Of a stretch of 34,885 nt of DNA, positions 23,605-31,293 are shown piece by piece. The translations under genes were made by a program, and so were the position numbers. Below the pieces are notes generated by a model. It was not told the DNA's origin. It saw only the letters and a list, made by a program, of their open reading frames with translations, and did not search any database. This DNA comes from Methylocystis sp. (GTDB lineage Bacteria > Pseudomonadota > Alphaproteobacteria > Rhizobiales > Beijerinckiaceae), in NCBI GenBank assembly GCA_022843525.1, contig JALHNR010000007.1, positions 1 to 34,885 on the forward strand, written 5' to 3'. Numbering within the stretch: the stretch's first letter is position 1; each line of letters opens with the position of its first letter.

Positions 23605-24833
23605 TGCGAACGGTAATCATTACCGGCGCCATCGCTGCCAAGGCCAGCATCACGCTGTTCTTTCTCGATGGCTCGACCGAGACCCTGCCCCAGGAGAACT
23701 TTCGCACCAGCGAAATTCTGGACAAAGTGATGCCGGCGCTCGCCGCGCAGCATGCCGCAGGCAACCACGACGGCGTGAGCCTTGATCTGGAGCAATTCAC
23801 CGTTGCTCACAAGATCGCGGCAGCGACGAACGGCGCGTTCACTGCCACCGAGAACATGACCGGCGAGGTCACGATGACTGTCGGCGGGCAGGCGGTCGAC
23901 GCTACCCCGCTGATCCAGCACGCCGAGCGGGCGCTGCTTGACGGCTCGAAGGGCTTTGGTCGGTTCATGACCAAGTTCGCCGAGATCAAGCGTCAGCACA
24001 CCTCCGCCGAACTGCTCAAGTTCATGGATAATGCCGACCTGCCTCTCGCCGACGATGGCTCGATCATCGGCTACAAGGTGCTGAAAAAGACCGACGTCGA
24101 GGGTGTTTTCGTCGATGGCTGGAGCGGCAAGGTCAAGCAGCGGCTGGGCTCTCTCGTCTACATGCCCGACAGCAAGGTCGACGACAATCGCCGCAACCTG
24201 TGTTCCACCGGCCTTCATATCGCTGCCCGCGACTACATCAACGGCTACGGCGGCTATCAGTCGGTTCTGACGCTGGTCAAGATCCAGCCCAAGGACGTGA
24301 TTTCGGTTCCGATCAACGAAACCACCAAGATGCGGGTCGCGGCCTACCACATCGTCAAGGTTCTGAGCGATGAGGACTCGTTCACGATGAAGAACGACAG
24401 CCAAAAGAGTCTGCACGACCTGCCGGCGGCGCTCAAGCTGCTGGAGGAGCTCGTCGCCGGCGATCACACCCCGATCATCGAGCGGGTCGAAGTTGGCGTG
24501 CGCGGCGAACACACCATCACCCCGGTCGAGGTTAAGCGCGACCGGATCGAGCGCAAGAAGAAGGCGCGGGCGCCGAAGAAGGTCTCGCGGCTCGAAAAGA
24601 AGAAAGCCGAGATCACGGCAAAGGCGCTGCGGATCGAGCCGAAGGACATCCGGATCCTCAATAAGATGATCCAGGCCAAGCCTCACCTTGCTGACCAGGA
24701 GCCGAAATACCTGCGAAAGCTGGTCAAGGCGCAGCGAATGCTGGACGACGGCGCATCCCTCCGCACCATCGCAGCCAAGCTCGATATCGACCGTGACGGC
24801 CTGTCGCGCAATCTTCTCAAGAAGGCAGCGTAA
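23604..24833 (+). CDS. rIIB: rIIB-like protein
   Basis: 409 residues. The middle has the rIIB core: DGSIIGYKVLKK, GSLVYMPDSKVD, CSTGLHIAARDYI, VKIQPKDVISVPINETTKMRVAAYHIV. It is unusual in that the C-terminal part adds basic spacer and a probable helix-turn-helix (MLDDGASLRTIAAKLDIDRDGLSRNLL, about 377-403), suggesting DNA binding. It acts with rIIA in the anti-exclusion or host-takeover complex of T4-like phages. No other functional motif is seen. Confidence 0.87.
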   Translation: MRTVIITGAIAAKASITLFFLDGSTETLPQENFRTSEILDKVMPALAAQHAAGNHDGVSLDLEQFTVAHKIAAATNGAFTATENMTGEVTMTVGGQAVDATPLIQHAERALLDGSKGFGRFMTKFAEIKRQHTSAELLKFMDNADLPLADDGSIIGYKVLKKTDVEGVFVDGWSGKVKQRLGSLVYMPDSKVDDNRRNLCSTGLHIAARDYINGYGGYQSVLTLVKIQPKDVISVPINETTKMRVAAYHIVKVLSDEDSFTMKNDSQKSLHDLPAALKLLEELVAGDHTPIIERVEVGVRGEHTITPVEVKRDRIERKKKARAPKKVSRLEKKKAEITAKALRIEPKDIRILNKMIQAKPHLADQEPKYLRKLVKAQRMLDDGASLRTIAAKLDIDRDGLSRNLLKKAA

Positions 24834-24885
24834 TACCACGCGCAAACCGACGCGCTGCGCGCTATATTGTAAGTCAGTATTGACT
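24834..24885 (+). promoter_or_regulatory. Promoter module 7 with operator
   Basis: Box TACCACGCGCAAACC at 24834-24848, TATATT at 24863 (22 from CGCAAACC), and operator AGTCAGTATTGACT at 24872-24885, identical to the one at 16246. It heads the HD-protein operon. Confidence 0.78.
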
Positions 24886-24914
24886 GACACAGCGCGCAGC
24901 GCTAGGAGTTCCCA

Positions 24915-25637
24915 ATGAACAAGCATGTCCTCGTTCCCGCCGAGAGCTTCGAGATCGCCAGGACTGATGCCGGCGAGCTGGATCGGATCATCAAGGGTAT
25001 GTCCCTGGGGCAGATCGTTGGGGACGTCCGCAGCCCCGGCTACCCGGAAAGGCTCGGTCATTACCAGTATTCGAACACGGCCGGCATCTTCTTCCCCTGC
25101 GACCCGAAGCCGGAAGACATCCACATCGAGGATATCGCGCTCGGCCTGGCGCGGAACCACCGCTTCAACGGGCAGACCAGGCAGCTGTGTCCGACCACCG
25201 TGGCTGAACACAGCTATATCGCCTCCTTGATCGTCAAGGGTTCGCCCCAAAAGAAGCTGTGCGCCTTGTTGCATGACTCGCCCGAGGCCTGGATCGGCGA
25301 CATGGTCCGGCCGCTGAAATATCTGCCGATCATCGGCACGGTCTATTTCAAGATCGAGGCCGGCATCGAGAAGGCGGTCGGCGAGAAATTCGGCCTGCCG
25401 ACGCCCTTCTTGTCCGATCCCGACATCAAGGAAGCGGACGAAATGATCGCCGCGGTCGAGGTTCGCGAGAGCATCGCCTCGACCACGATCAATCACCTCA
25501 CCGATCGCCCTGATCTGCGCCGCGACGCCGCGAAGAACTCGGAGATCCGCCTCTACAACTGGGATTCGAAGCTCGCCTACGAAATGTTCATGGCGCGTTT
25601 CCGCTGGCTGATGGCCGAGCGCGCGAGAATCGCATGA
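24915..25637 (+). CDS. HD-domain phosphohydrolase, YfbR-like
   Basis: 240 residues. HD-superfamily metal residues are in AEHSYIA (H99), LLHDSPEAWIGDMVRPLK (H120, D121, D129), as in YfbR/HD nucleotidases; late residues include EADEMIAAVEVRE. These enzymes dephosphorylate deoxynucleoside monophosphates and phages use them to control nucleotide pools. First gene after promoter module 7; its stop overlaps the next start (ATGA). Confidence 0.85.
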   Translation: MNKHVLVPAESFEIARTDAGELDRIIKGMSLGQIVGDVRSPGYPERLGHYQYSNTAGIFFPCDPKPEDIHIEDIALGLARNHRFNGQTRQLCPTTVAEHSYIASLIVKGSPQKKLCALLHDSPEAWIGDMVRPLKYLPIIGTVYFKIEAGIEKAVGEKFGLPTPFLSDPDIKEADEMIAAVEVRESIASTTINHLTDRPDLRRDAAKNSEIRLYNWDSKLAYEMFMARFRWLMAERARIA

Positions 25638-25876
25638 GCGAGTGGCCCGAACATAGCGCCGAGCTAGGTCGCAAGTCGATGGAGCGGCTCACCGCGGCCG
25701 TCGACCGCTACCAGAAGAACGCGATCGGGCTGACCACGCTGAGCGAGACCATCAAGCTCTACCTCACGGCCGACATTCTCTCGGACGTCACCCAGGGCCT
25801 GATCGACAACGAAACCTGGAACACAATCTACGCGGTGCGCCAGGAAATGGCGCAAATCATAAAGGCGATAAAATGA
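25634..25876 (+). CDS. Small hypothetical protein
   Basis: 80 residues, ATGA overlap on both sides. Helical, amphipathic (GRKSMERLTAAVDRYQKNAI...LSETIKLYLTADILSDVTQGLIDNETWNTIYAV). No family recognised; coupled to the HD gene. Confidence 0.7.
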   Translation: MSEWPEHSAELGRKSMERLTAAVDRYQKNAIGLTTLSETIKLYLTADILSDVTQGLIDNETWNTIYAVRQEMAQIIKAIK

Positions 25877-26451
25877 ACCTCGGACCGACGACCCAAGGCT
25901 GGACGCACAGCCTCTCCTTCATGCAGCAAGCCGTGCTGCTGTCGGCGATCCGCGGCTGCGACGGCATGCCCAAGCTGCACAAGCACAAGCCGCTGGTGAA
26001 GTGGTATCGGCGGTGCATTTTGCTCTCGGCGTTCGATGGGGTGGCATTGACCGATCCCTGGGCACCTGGCGGCGGATCCTTCACCGGTCCGCTGGCGGAA
26101 ATGTCTGCCGATACCCTCAAAACTTTCCAGCGCTTCGAGGAACGGGGTCGCGGCCACAAATTCATCTACGACTGGCGCTGTTCGCAGCTTCAAAAGGCGT
26201 CCGACGACTTCATGGACAGCCGCGATGAACTGCCGGCCCACTACACCACCCACTTCATGCACGCCATCGAGGTCGTCGGCTACAAGCACCCCGATCTCGA
26301 GATCCGCGAGTTCTGGCACGATCTCTACGTCCGCATGGTTCACGCGCTGCACACCTGGCCCGAAACCGAGGCCCAGATGGACAAGCGGCTCGGCGACAAT
26401 CAGGGCGACTGGGAAGCTCGCGGCGATGTCTCCTGCAACTGCTCGGATTGA
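25873..26451 (+). CDS. Conserved phage protein of unknown function
   Basis: 192 residues. The sequence SLSFMQQAVLLSAIRGCDGMPKLHKHKPLVKWYRRCILLSAFDG...GGGSFTGPL is a pattern I recall from many phage and prophage proteins (unknown function, sometimes linked to DNA metabolism). Helical with conserved Trp and Arg residues. The C-terminus ends CNCSD. No catalytic motif identifiable. The stop is 4 bases before the next ATG. Confidence 0.72.
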   Translation: MNLGPTTQGWTHSLSFMQQAVLLSAIRGCDGMPKLHKHKPLVKWYRRCILLSAFDGVALTDPWAPGGGSFTGPLAEMSADTLKTFQRFEERGRGHKFIYDWRCSQLQKASDDFMDSRDELPAHYTTHFMHAIEVVGYKHPDLEIREFWHDLYVRMVHALHTWPETEAQMDKRLGDNQGDWEARGDVSCNCSD

Positions 26452-26455
26452 ACCG

Positions 26456-26995
26456 ATGATCGCCGATCCCTTCGACAAGGACGCCTGGTTCCTGCGCGCC
26501 GTCGATGCGGGCGTGGTGCGCGTGGAAAAAGACGGCGTGATCCTGCGGCCGGGCAATTTCTGTCTGAAGGAGATACCGCTCCAGACCCACAAAAAAACGG
26601 GGCGGGTCTATTTCAATCTCACCTTCGAGAAAACCACCAAATCGATGCTGGTCAACCGCGCGGTCGGCCTCGTCTACATACCGAATCCGGACAACCTGCC
26701 GCAGGTGAACCACATCAACGGCGTCAAGGCTGACAACTGGTTCTTCAAGGCCGGCGCCGTGCCGGAATGCAATCTCGAATGGTCGTCGAAATCGGCCAAC
26801 GAGAAGCATGCCTTCGCCACGGGCCTGAAATCGAACCGCGGCAGCAACAACGGCAACGCCAAGCTGACCCCGGAGCTGGTCGAAATGATCCGGGCAGCGC
26901 CAGCCGACACCCTCACTGCAATCGCGCATGATCTGCGTCTAAGCAGAAAAACGATCACAGACGCCCGCGAGGGCAACACCTGGAGCCACCTATGA
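26456..26995 (+). CDS. HNH homing endonuclease with C-terminal HTH
   Basis: 179 residues from ATG 26456. HNH part: LVNRAVGLVYIPNPDNLPQVNHINGVKADN...NLEWSSKSANEKHA, the typical NHxNGxKxDNxxxNLEWxxxxxNxxHA pattern of phage homing endonucleases. The C-terminal KLTPELVEMIRA...TAIAHDLRLSRKTITDAREG (about 135-172) is a HTH. It is free-standing in an operon, not in an intron. It overlaps the next gene by ATGA, so it seems domesticated in the operon layout or recently placed at a boundary. Confidence 0.87.
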   Translation: MIADPFDKDAWFLRAVDAGVVRVEKDGVILRPGNFCLKEIPLQTHKKTGRVYFNLTFEKTTKSMLVNRAVGLVYIPNPDNLPQVNHINGVKADNWFFKAGAVPECNLEWSSKSANEKHAFATGLKSNRGSNNGNAKLTPELVEMIRAAPADTLTAIAHDLRLSRKTITDAREGNTWSHL

Positions 26996-27312
26996 CCGTA
27001 GCGCCGCAAGTTTCGCTCAAGCACGGCAGCAACAGCGGCATCCCGTTCGTTGACTGCTTCATCGTCCATGAAGGCAAACGCTTCTACTCGCGCGGCGTCA
27101 TCGACTATCCGGACACGCCGCAGAGCCGCGCAATGATCGGCCAGGAGTTTCTGCGCCGCTTGAAGCGCTTCCCGTCTGTCTTCGTCGGCGGATCCCAGGC
27201 TCATAAGCCGGTTCACGGCGGCTATCCGTCGGACATCAACCATCTGGTGGCGTTTCATCCGGAGGGCGCGCCGCCGGCTAACCGCCCTGCCCTCTCAATC
27301 GTAAGGAACTGA
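26992..27312 (+). CDS. Hypothetical protein
   Basis: 106 residues, ATGA overlap with the HNH gene. It reads as a small mixed domain (FVDCFIVHEGKRFYSRGVIDYPDTPQSRAMIGQEFLRRLKRF) ending with a Gly/Pro-rich stretch. No family recognised. Confidence 0.65.
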   Translation: MTVAPQVSLKHGSNSGIPFVDCFIVHEGKRFYSRGVIDYPDTPQSRAMIGQEFLRRLKRFPSVFVGGSQAHKPVHGGYPSDINHLVAFHPEGAPPANRPALSIVRN

Positions 27313-27315
27313 TCT

Positions 27316-27438
27316 ATGGAAGTCCTCATCGGCGCCATTTCCATCGTGGTGGTCATCCTCATCGCCATCTGGTTCACCAACCGCAACAAGCCGTCCGAGA
27401 TCCTGGCTCCGCCGCCGCGCCCCGGCGACAACGTCTAA
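27316..27438 (+). CDS. Small single-TM membrane protein
   Basis: 40 residues, read from ATG 27316. MEVLIGAISIVVVILIAIWF is one strong hydrophobic helix, followed by a positive turn (TNRNKPS) and a Pro-rich tail. Probably an inner-membrane peptide with the C-terminus in the cytosol by the positive-inside rule. Function unknown; its stop overlaps the next start (TAATG). Confidence 0.65.
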   Translation: MEVLIGAISIVVVILIAIWFTNRNKPSEILAPPPRPGDNV

Positions 27439-27611
27439 TGCCCTCTTGCGCCTATAGCGCCGGATTCCAGGATGCGATCGAGGGCAGCTACACCTGCCCT
27501 CATTCGTCCTGGAGCCTCGACTTTTGGTCGTGGCATGCCGGCAACTTCGCCGGGCACCAGTATCTGTGTGCCTCCCTCGAATTTATCCACGGCCACTTCC
27601 AACAGGACTGA
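27438..27611 (+). CDS. Small hypothetical protein
   Basis: 57 residues, ATG in TAATG overlap. Aromatic and Cys-containing (YTCPHSSWSLDFWSWHAGNFAGHQYLCASLEF); possibly a metal- or disulfide-stabilised mini-protein. No family recognised. Two bases separate it from the exonuclease gene. Confidence 0.6.
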   Translation: MPSCAYSAGFQDAIEGSYTCPHSSWSLDFWSWHAGNFAGHQYLCASLEFIHGHFQQD

Positions 27612-27613
27612 CC

Positions 27614-28189
27614 ATGCTGATCGCGGGAAGCGACACAGAAACCACCGGCCTGCTCGGGCCTGACGGAACGCCCGGTGATCACCGCATCATCGAGTTTTAC
27701 GCCAGCCTCTGGGACAGTGCGACGCGAACCAAGGTGGATTCGCTGTTTCTGCGGATGGATCCGCAGCGCTCGATCCAGCCTGGTGCGCAGGCGGTTCACC
27801 ATATTTCGCTGGCTGATCTGGCGGGCAAACCGCTGTGGAAGGCTGTCGCGGGCGACATTCACACGTTCCTTGGACGTGCTGACCTGGTCGTCGGCCACAA
27901 CTGGGACGGCTTCGATAAGCCGTTCATTGACGGCGAGCTGGTCCGTGCCGGCCTGGCCAAGACGACAAAGCCGACCTTCGACACCATGACGGAGGGCCGC
28001 TGGGCGACGCCGACCGGCCTGATCCCGAATCTCGGTGCGCTGTGCTGGGCCTGCGACGTGCCCTACGACGCTTCCAAGGCCCACGCCGCCGAATATGACG
28101 TTGAGGTCATGATGCAGAGTTTCTTCCGCGCCCTTGATTGGGGCTTTTTTCAACTACCCCAGCCCCTCGCTCGCGCGCTCGCGGCATAA
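27614..28189 (+). CDS. DnaQ-like 3'-5' exonuclease
   Basis: 191 residues from ATG 27614. DEDDh motifs: DTET with D7 and E9 (exo I), VGHNWDGFDKPF with D101 (exo II), and H157-x4-D162 in HAAEYDVE (exo III). It is a free-standing proofreading-type exonuclease (DNA polymerase III epsilon or RNase T family), with no polymerase domain. It probably trims DNA or RNA ends in phage metabolism. Substrate is not readable from sequence. Confidence 0.88.
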   Translation: MLIAGSDTETTGLLGPDGTPGDHRIIEFYASLWDSATRTKVDSLFLRMDPQRSIQPGAQAVHHISLADLAGKPLWKAVAGDIHTFLGRADLVVGHNWDGFDKPFIDGELVRAGLAKTTKPTFDTMTEGRWATPTGLIPNLGALCWACDVPYDASKAHAAEYDVEVMMQSFFRALDWGFFQLPQPLARALAA

Positions 28190-28199
28190 GGAGAACCAC

Positions 28200-28625
28200 T
28201 TGTTGCTCACAAAGTCCGATTTTTTCGAATCCATCGTTGCGCTCACCGACCAGAAGATACTGGCGCATCTGGCGGCGGCGAATCACACCATCGAGCAGCA
28301 GACCAAGGTGCTCGACAATCAGCGGGAGCTGATCGAGGAGCTCCAGAAGCTGCGCCCGGACCGCGCCATCGATGTCAAGAAGCATCGCCGCGTGAAATTC
28401 GCCCGCAACAAGAACTGGGGTCAATCCGCATGGCTCGGTCTGCGCGAGAGCATCTGGTTCGCCCCGATCAATTTCCTCGAGATCGTCGGCGTTAAGCTGG
28501 CCGGCCTGCTGGTCGGCGTCGTGATCGTCGCCGGATCGCTCGCGATATGGATCCTGGCCCGCCCCGTGCTGCTGGTCTTCGGCTTCAGCGGGTATCTGAT
28601 CGAAAACCCCAAGGAGATAAAATGA
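28200..28625 (+). CDS. Two-helix membrane protein with coiled coil, TTG start
   Basis: 141 residues starting at TTG 28200 (second TTG at 28203), chosen because AAGGAG sits 6 bases upstream; the frame is also open to 28134. An N-terminal helical, coiled-coil-like part (about 5-55: ILAHLAAANHTIEQQTKVLDNQRELIEELQ) is followed by two membrane segments near 100-118 and 119-135 (AGLLVGVVIVAGSLAIW; ILARPVLLVFGFSGYLI). Likely an inner-membrane protein; role unknown. Overlaps next gene by ATGA. Confidence 0.65.
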   Translation: MLLTKSDFFESIVALTDQKILAHLAAANHTIEQQTKVLDNQRELIEELQKLRPDRAIDVKKHRRVKFARNKNWGQSAWLGLRESIWFAPINFLEIVGVKLAGLLVGVVIVAGSLAIWILARPVLLVFGFSGYLIENPKEIK

Positions 28626-28915
28626 GACCGATCCACTTCGAAGGCGCCCAGATCATCGGGAAACCGAAAAACTGGGACGATGCGAAGGATGGCCAGTGCA
28701 TCGGCCTGCCGGCGATGGTCGGCGTGCTGCCTAACGGCATGAAGTCCTTCACCTCGGTCTGGAAACCGTCGGATGAGGAACGGATCGCGATCTCCCTTGG
28801 CGCGAACATCGCCCTCTCCTCCTTCGGCGTCCAGACGCCCGTGACGCTGTCCGCAGCCGACATCGACGGCCCGATCGTGCCTTTCGCCGACGATATTTCC
28901 AGCGAGACAGCGTGA
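28622..28915 (+). CDS. Hypothetical protein
   Basis: 97 residues from ATG 28622 in an ATGA overlap. A beta-rich start (IHFEGAQIIGKPKNW), an IGLPAMVGVLPNGMKSFTSVWKP core and an acidic end. No family recognised. It closes the HD operon just before the next promoter box. Confidence 0.65.
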   Translation: MRPIHFEGAQIIGKPKNWDDAKDGQCIGLPAMVGVLPNGMKSFTSVWKPSDEERIAISLGANIALSSFGVQTPVTLSAADIDGPIVPFADDISSETA

Positions 28916-28917
28916 TG

Positions 28918-28960
28918 TCCCACCCGCTATCCGCAGGTCGCTCAGCTACATTTCGATTGT
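28918..28960 (+). promoter_or_regulatory. Promoter box before the acidic wHTH-like protein
   Basis: Box TCCCACCCGCTATCC at 28918-28932, one change from the others; TACATT at 28947 is 22 bases from CGCTATCC. No AGTCAG palindrome is seen. Confidence 0.55.
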
Positions 28961-29001
28961 CAGACGATGACGAAACACACACACAACAGGAGACGACGAA
29001 A

Positions 29002-29673
29002 ATGAATATCGAAACCGAAGTCGTTGCAAGCACCGACTTGAACGACGATCTGCTCGCCGACCTGGTTCTCGACACCTGCGAGGACGTCACTGATTCCGAG
29101 ATCATCGAGGCTCTCGGCGGCGACGACCTCGATGCGGTCGAGGTTCTCAACGAGAAGTCCGACGCCCTTGAAGGTCAGACCTCGACCATCGAGGCCACGA
29201 CCGAAGCCGCTGAGAAGCCGGCGAAGGAGAAGAAGGCCCCGAAGGAGCGCAAAGCTGCTGCGCCGAAGGTCGAGCGTGACCTGAACGCCATCGGCGACGA
29301 GTTCTTCCAGCTCGACGTGAACGGCACGGCCGACAAGGCCGCGGTGATCGCGACGCGCCCGACGCAGAAGAAGGTCGCGGAGAAGTTCGACGGTCTGTTC
29401 ACGTCGATCGCCGCCGGCCGTCATCCTTCGATCTACACGATGGTCTGCTTCCGGGTGCTCGAAGCCGCCGGCGAAGTCACCTCCTCCGACCTCGTCGCTG
29501 CGATGAAGGCGTCTGCCAGCCGCTCTGGTTCGGCCTACAGCGAGGGCACTGCGCGCTCACAGGTCGGGCAGATGATGAACCTGTTCGATGTCGTCGGCAT
29601 CGCGCAACGTTCGGGCAACAAGCTGACCTTCAACAAGGACAGCAAGCTCGCCGAGCGTCTCGCGGCGCTGTGA
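29002..29673 (+). CDS. Acidic two-part hypothetical protein with possible winged-helix C-terminus
   Basis: 223 residues from ATG 29002. The N-terminal ~85 residues are acidic and disordered-looking, then a Lys/Ala/Glu linker (KPAKEKKAPKERKAAAPK) and a C-terminal domain with an alternating helix and strand pattern (MVCFRVLEAAGEVTSSDLVAAMKASAS...SQVGQMMNLFDVVGIAQRSGNKLTF) that looks like a winged helix. It could be a DNA-binding regulator or a structural DNA protein. It is the sole gene of its transcription unit, ended by the terminator at 29682. Confidence 0.72.
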   Translation: MNIETEVVASTDLNDDLLADLVLDTCEDVTDSEIIEALGGDDLDAVEVLNEKSDALEGQTSTIEATTEAAEKPAKEKKAPKERKAAAPKVERDLNAIGDEFFQLDVNGTADKAAVIATRPTQKKVAEKFDGLFTSIAAGRHPSIYTMVCFRVLEAAGEVTSSDLVAAMKASASRSGSAYSEGTARSQVGQMMNLFDVVGIAQRSGNKLTFNKDSKLAERLAAL

Positions 29674-29681
29674 TCGAGATA

Positions 29682-29720
29682 GGGCGGGTCCCGCAAGGAT
29701 CCGCCCTTGCTTCGAGCGTT
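29682..29720 (+). terminator. Intrinsic terminator
   Basis: GGGCGGGTCC (29682-29691) pairs with GGATCCGCCC (29697-29706) with one G-U pair and a 5-base loop CGCAA; a loose T-rich tail (TTGCTTCGAGCGTTTT) follows. It lies 8 bases after the stop at 29673. Confidence 0.75.
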
Positions 29721-30071
29721 TTGTTGGACGGTGACACGGATTAGGGGCCTCTTTCTTTGCTCCCGTGCATACCCGGCGGGAATTATCCCTCGGTCACCTT
29801 CCTGCAAAGCGCTTTCGGGGCCGTGTTTTGACGTTGACCGCGCGAAAATCGGCGTTGCTCTGAAGGCGGCGCCGATACTGCCCCAACGAATATCGGGAAG
29901 TGACCTGGTGGCCCCACCCGCGCAAGCGGATATGTCAGCTTCAAGGTTACGAGGGCCGCGCAAGATTTACGATCCCCAGCCGTGGGAACATGGGCGTAAG
30001 CGAATCCCAGCCCTGGGAACATCGGCCGCCCGCTCGCCGGCGTCATGGCGAGCAACCTTTTGGAGAAACTG
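29721..30071 (+). other. Gene-poor stretch with two 16-bp near-repeats
   Basis: No convincing gene; an open frame of 121 codons at 29707 has biased Arg/Pro/Ser content, overlaps the terminator arm and lacks an RBS. The clearest structure is a pair of near-identical repeats, CCCAGCCGTGGGAACAT (29975-29991) and CCCAGCCCTGGGAACAT (30006-30022), each with a CCCAG/CTGGG-type dyad and centred 31 bases apart. They may be protein-binding sites upstream of the gene at 30072. Confidence 0.4.
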
Positions 30072-30284
30072 ATGCCTGAGCCCGGAACCATGCACTACGC
30101 GCCGGAAAAGCTGCGAATCTGCCGCATGAACCTGCGCAAGGGTCAAGCAACCTTGAGCCTGGCGCGGAAAAACGGCTTTTCGCGCGACACGCTGGCCCTG
30201 CTGGAGTTCTTCTTCGGGGCGCTTCTCGACGAGCTTTGGGAAGCCCAGGAAGACCTCAAGGCTGCGCGGAGGCACTGGGCATGA
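30072..30284 (+). CDS. Small helical hypothetical protein
   Basis: 70 residues from ATG 30072, preferred over the in-frame ATG 30045 because TTTTGGAG lies 6 bases upstream. Mostly helix, basic then acidic (MNLRKGQATLSLARKNGFSRDTLALLEFFFGALLDELWEAQEDLK). Contains an HTH-like stretch, but too short to assign. Its stop overlaps the next start (ATGA). Confidence 0.65.
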   Translation: MPEPGTMHYAPEKLRICRMNLRKGQATLSLARKNGFSRDTLALLEFFFGALLDELWEAQEDLKAARRHWA

Positions 30285-31027
30285 TGACCACCGAACCTCA
30301 TCCTCGCCCCCAGCCAGCCAGCGCAAGTGAACTTTTGCCGTGTCCGTTCTGCGGGAAACCGGCGAGCCGCCAAATCGCGAACACCGGGACATGCTGGGTT
30401 TGCTGTTCGTCATGCGACGCCGAAGGGCCGCTTTCGCATGACGAAGCGAGCGCAGTTGTAAAATGGAACGCCCGCTCCCCTAAATGGGAATGCATGACGT
30501 GGGTCGAGCGGCAATTGCCAAGCCCGCGCAAGGTCATCGCCGAATCGAACGGCCATCACTGGATTGAGCGCTTCAACCTCGTCTGTTGCCGTGACTGCGG
30601 CTTTGTGCGCCGGGCTGACGATCAGAACAAGCCGTGCAAGGGCGTCGTCAAGGTCGAGTTGCGCGCTCCTGCTCGGTGCGACGTGCTCAGTGAAAGTGTG
30701 GCCGATGAGTTGCGAGAACTTCGCGGCGTAGTCGAGGCTGTGCGAGGCGACCGTGGCGTGTTGCGAGTATCGGGCACGCGAGGGGACTCGCAAGACGTTG
30801 GTGTGATTGGCATCAAGCCGTTCTTTGAGATTATCGACCGCGCGATTGCCGCACTTGCGCTGCCATCGGCAATGTCGGGATGCGGCTGGCCTGGCTGCGA
30901 AGACCCGAATTGCGACTATGGGCGAGGCCCGAACACTGACCCGCTCCTCGATAGCCGCAATCCTAATCACGGCCGGATCGGCGGGCTGCGCGAGGGAACA
31001 TCGGCCAACCAAGGAGGCAAGCAATGA
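30281..31027 (+). CDS. Lar-like zinc-ribbon protein
   Basis: 248 residues from ATG 30281. The N-terminal LLPCPFCGKPASRQ...WVCCSSCDAEGPLSHDEASAVVKWNAR matches the Lar-type restriction-alleviation zinc-ribbon pattern (PCPFCGxxA...C..C...gP...eEA...WN). The rest is atypical: a second Cys cluster (VCCRDCGF), a middle (about 130-190) with an acidic helix, and a third Cys set near the end (CGWPGCEDPNCDYGR). At 248 residues it is several times longer than Lar itself, so it may combine a Lar-type ribbon with another domain. A restriction-alleviation role is only suggested. Confidence 0.7.
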   Translation: MMTTEPHPRPQPASASELLPCPFCGKPASRQIANTGTCWVCCSSCDAEGPLSHDEASAVVKWNARSPKWECMTWVERQLPSPRKVIAESNGHHWIERFNLVCCRDCGFVRRADDQNKPCKGVVKVELRAPARCDVLSESVADELRELRGVVEAVRGDRGVLRVSGTRGDSQDVGVIGIKPFFEIIDRAIAALALPSAMSGCGWPGCEDPNCDYGRGPNTDPLLDSRNPNHGRIGGLREGTSANQGGKQ

Positions 31028-31278
31028 GCTTGGGTCATTTCTTCGACGGCAAATACAGGTCTAATTTTGACCAGCGCGTTCCTCCTTTCGAAAAAGGCGA
31101 TCGTCTCAAGCTGGTCCAGATGGGCAAAGACCCCTGCCCGATCGAGCCTGGCGCCGAGGGCACGGTGATCATCCCGCCGGTCTGGTTCCAGGATAATTGG
31201 CAGGTCTGTGTCAAATGGGACAACGGGCGCTCGCTGAACTTGGTCATACCACCTGACGAAGCGGTGAAAATAGGTTAA
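31024..31278 (+). CDS. DUF4314-like small protein
   Basis: 84 residues, ATGA overlap. FEKGDRLKLVQMGKDPCPIEPGAEGTVIIPPVWFQDNWQVCVKWDNGRSLNLVIPPDEAVKIG follows the DUF4314 pattern (GdrV.lv.M.DP.PI..Gt.GtV......V.WDnGrsL.li...D). Function unknown; the fold looks like a small SH3-type barrel. It is the last gene before the long noncoding region with the parS site. Confidence 0.82.
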   Translation: MSLGHFFDGKYRSNFDQRVPPFEKGDRLKLVQMGKDPCPIEPGAEGTVIIPPVWFQDNWQVCVKWDNGRSLNLVIPPDEAVKIG

Positions 31279-31293
31279 GGTTCCGTTAACCTT
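31272..31293 (+). repeat. AT-rich inverted repeat at the end of the DUF4314 gene
   Basis: AGGTTAA (31272-31278)/TTAACCT (31286-31292), perfect 7-bp arms; a second overlapping pairing AAGGTT (31277-31282)/AACCTT (31288-31293) is possible. It lies immediately before the parS site and could be a weak terminator or part of the same protein-binding region. Confidence 0.45.

Noticed and set aside
23307-25496. A 729-codon open frame on the minus strand opposite rIIB
   Set aside because: It lies fully opposite rIIA/rIIB and HD genes with clear motifs, lacks an RBS and known domains, and high-GC sequences often leave long opposite frames open.
29707-30072. 121-codon + strand frame in the gap
   Set aside because: It starts in the terminator tail, has no RBS and an odd Arg/Ser/Pro mix; repeats at 29975 and 30006 explain the region better.
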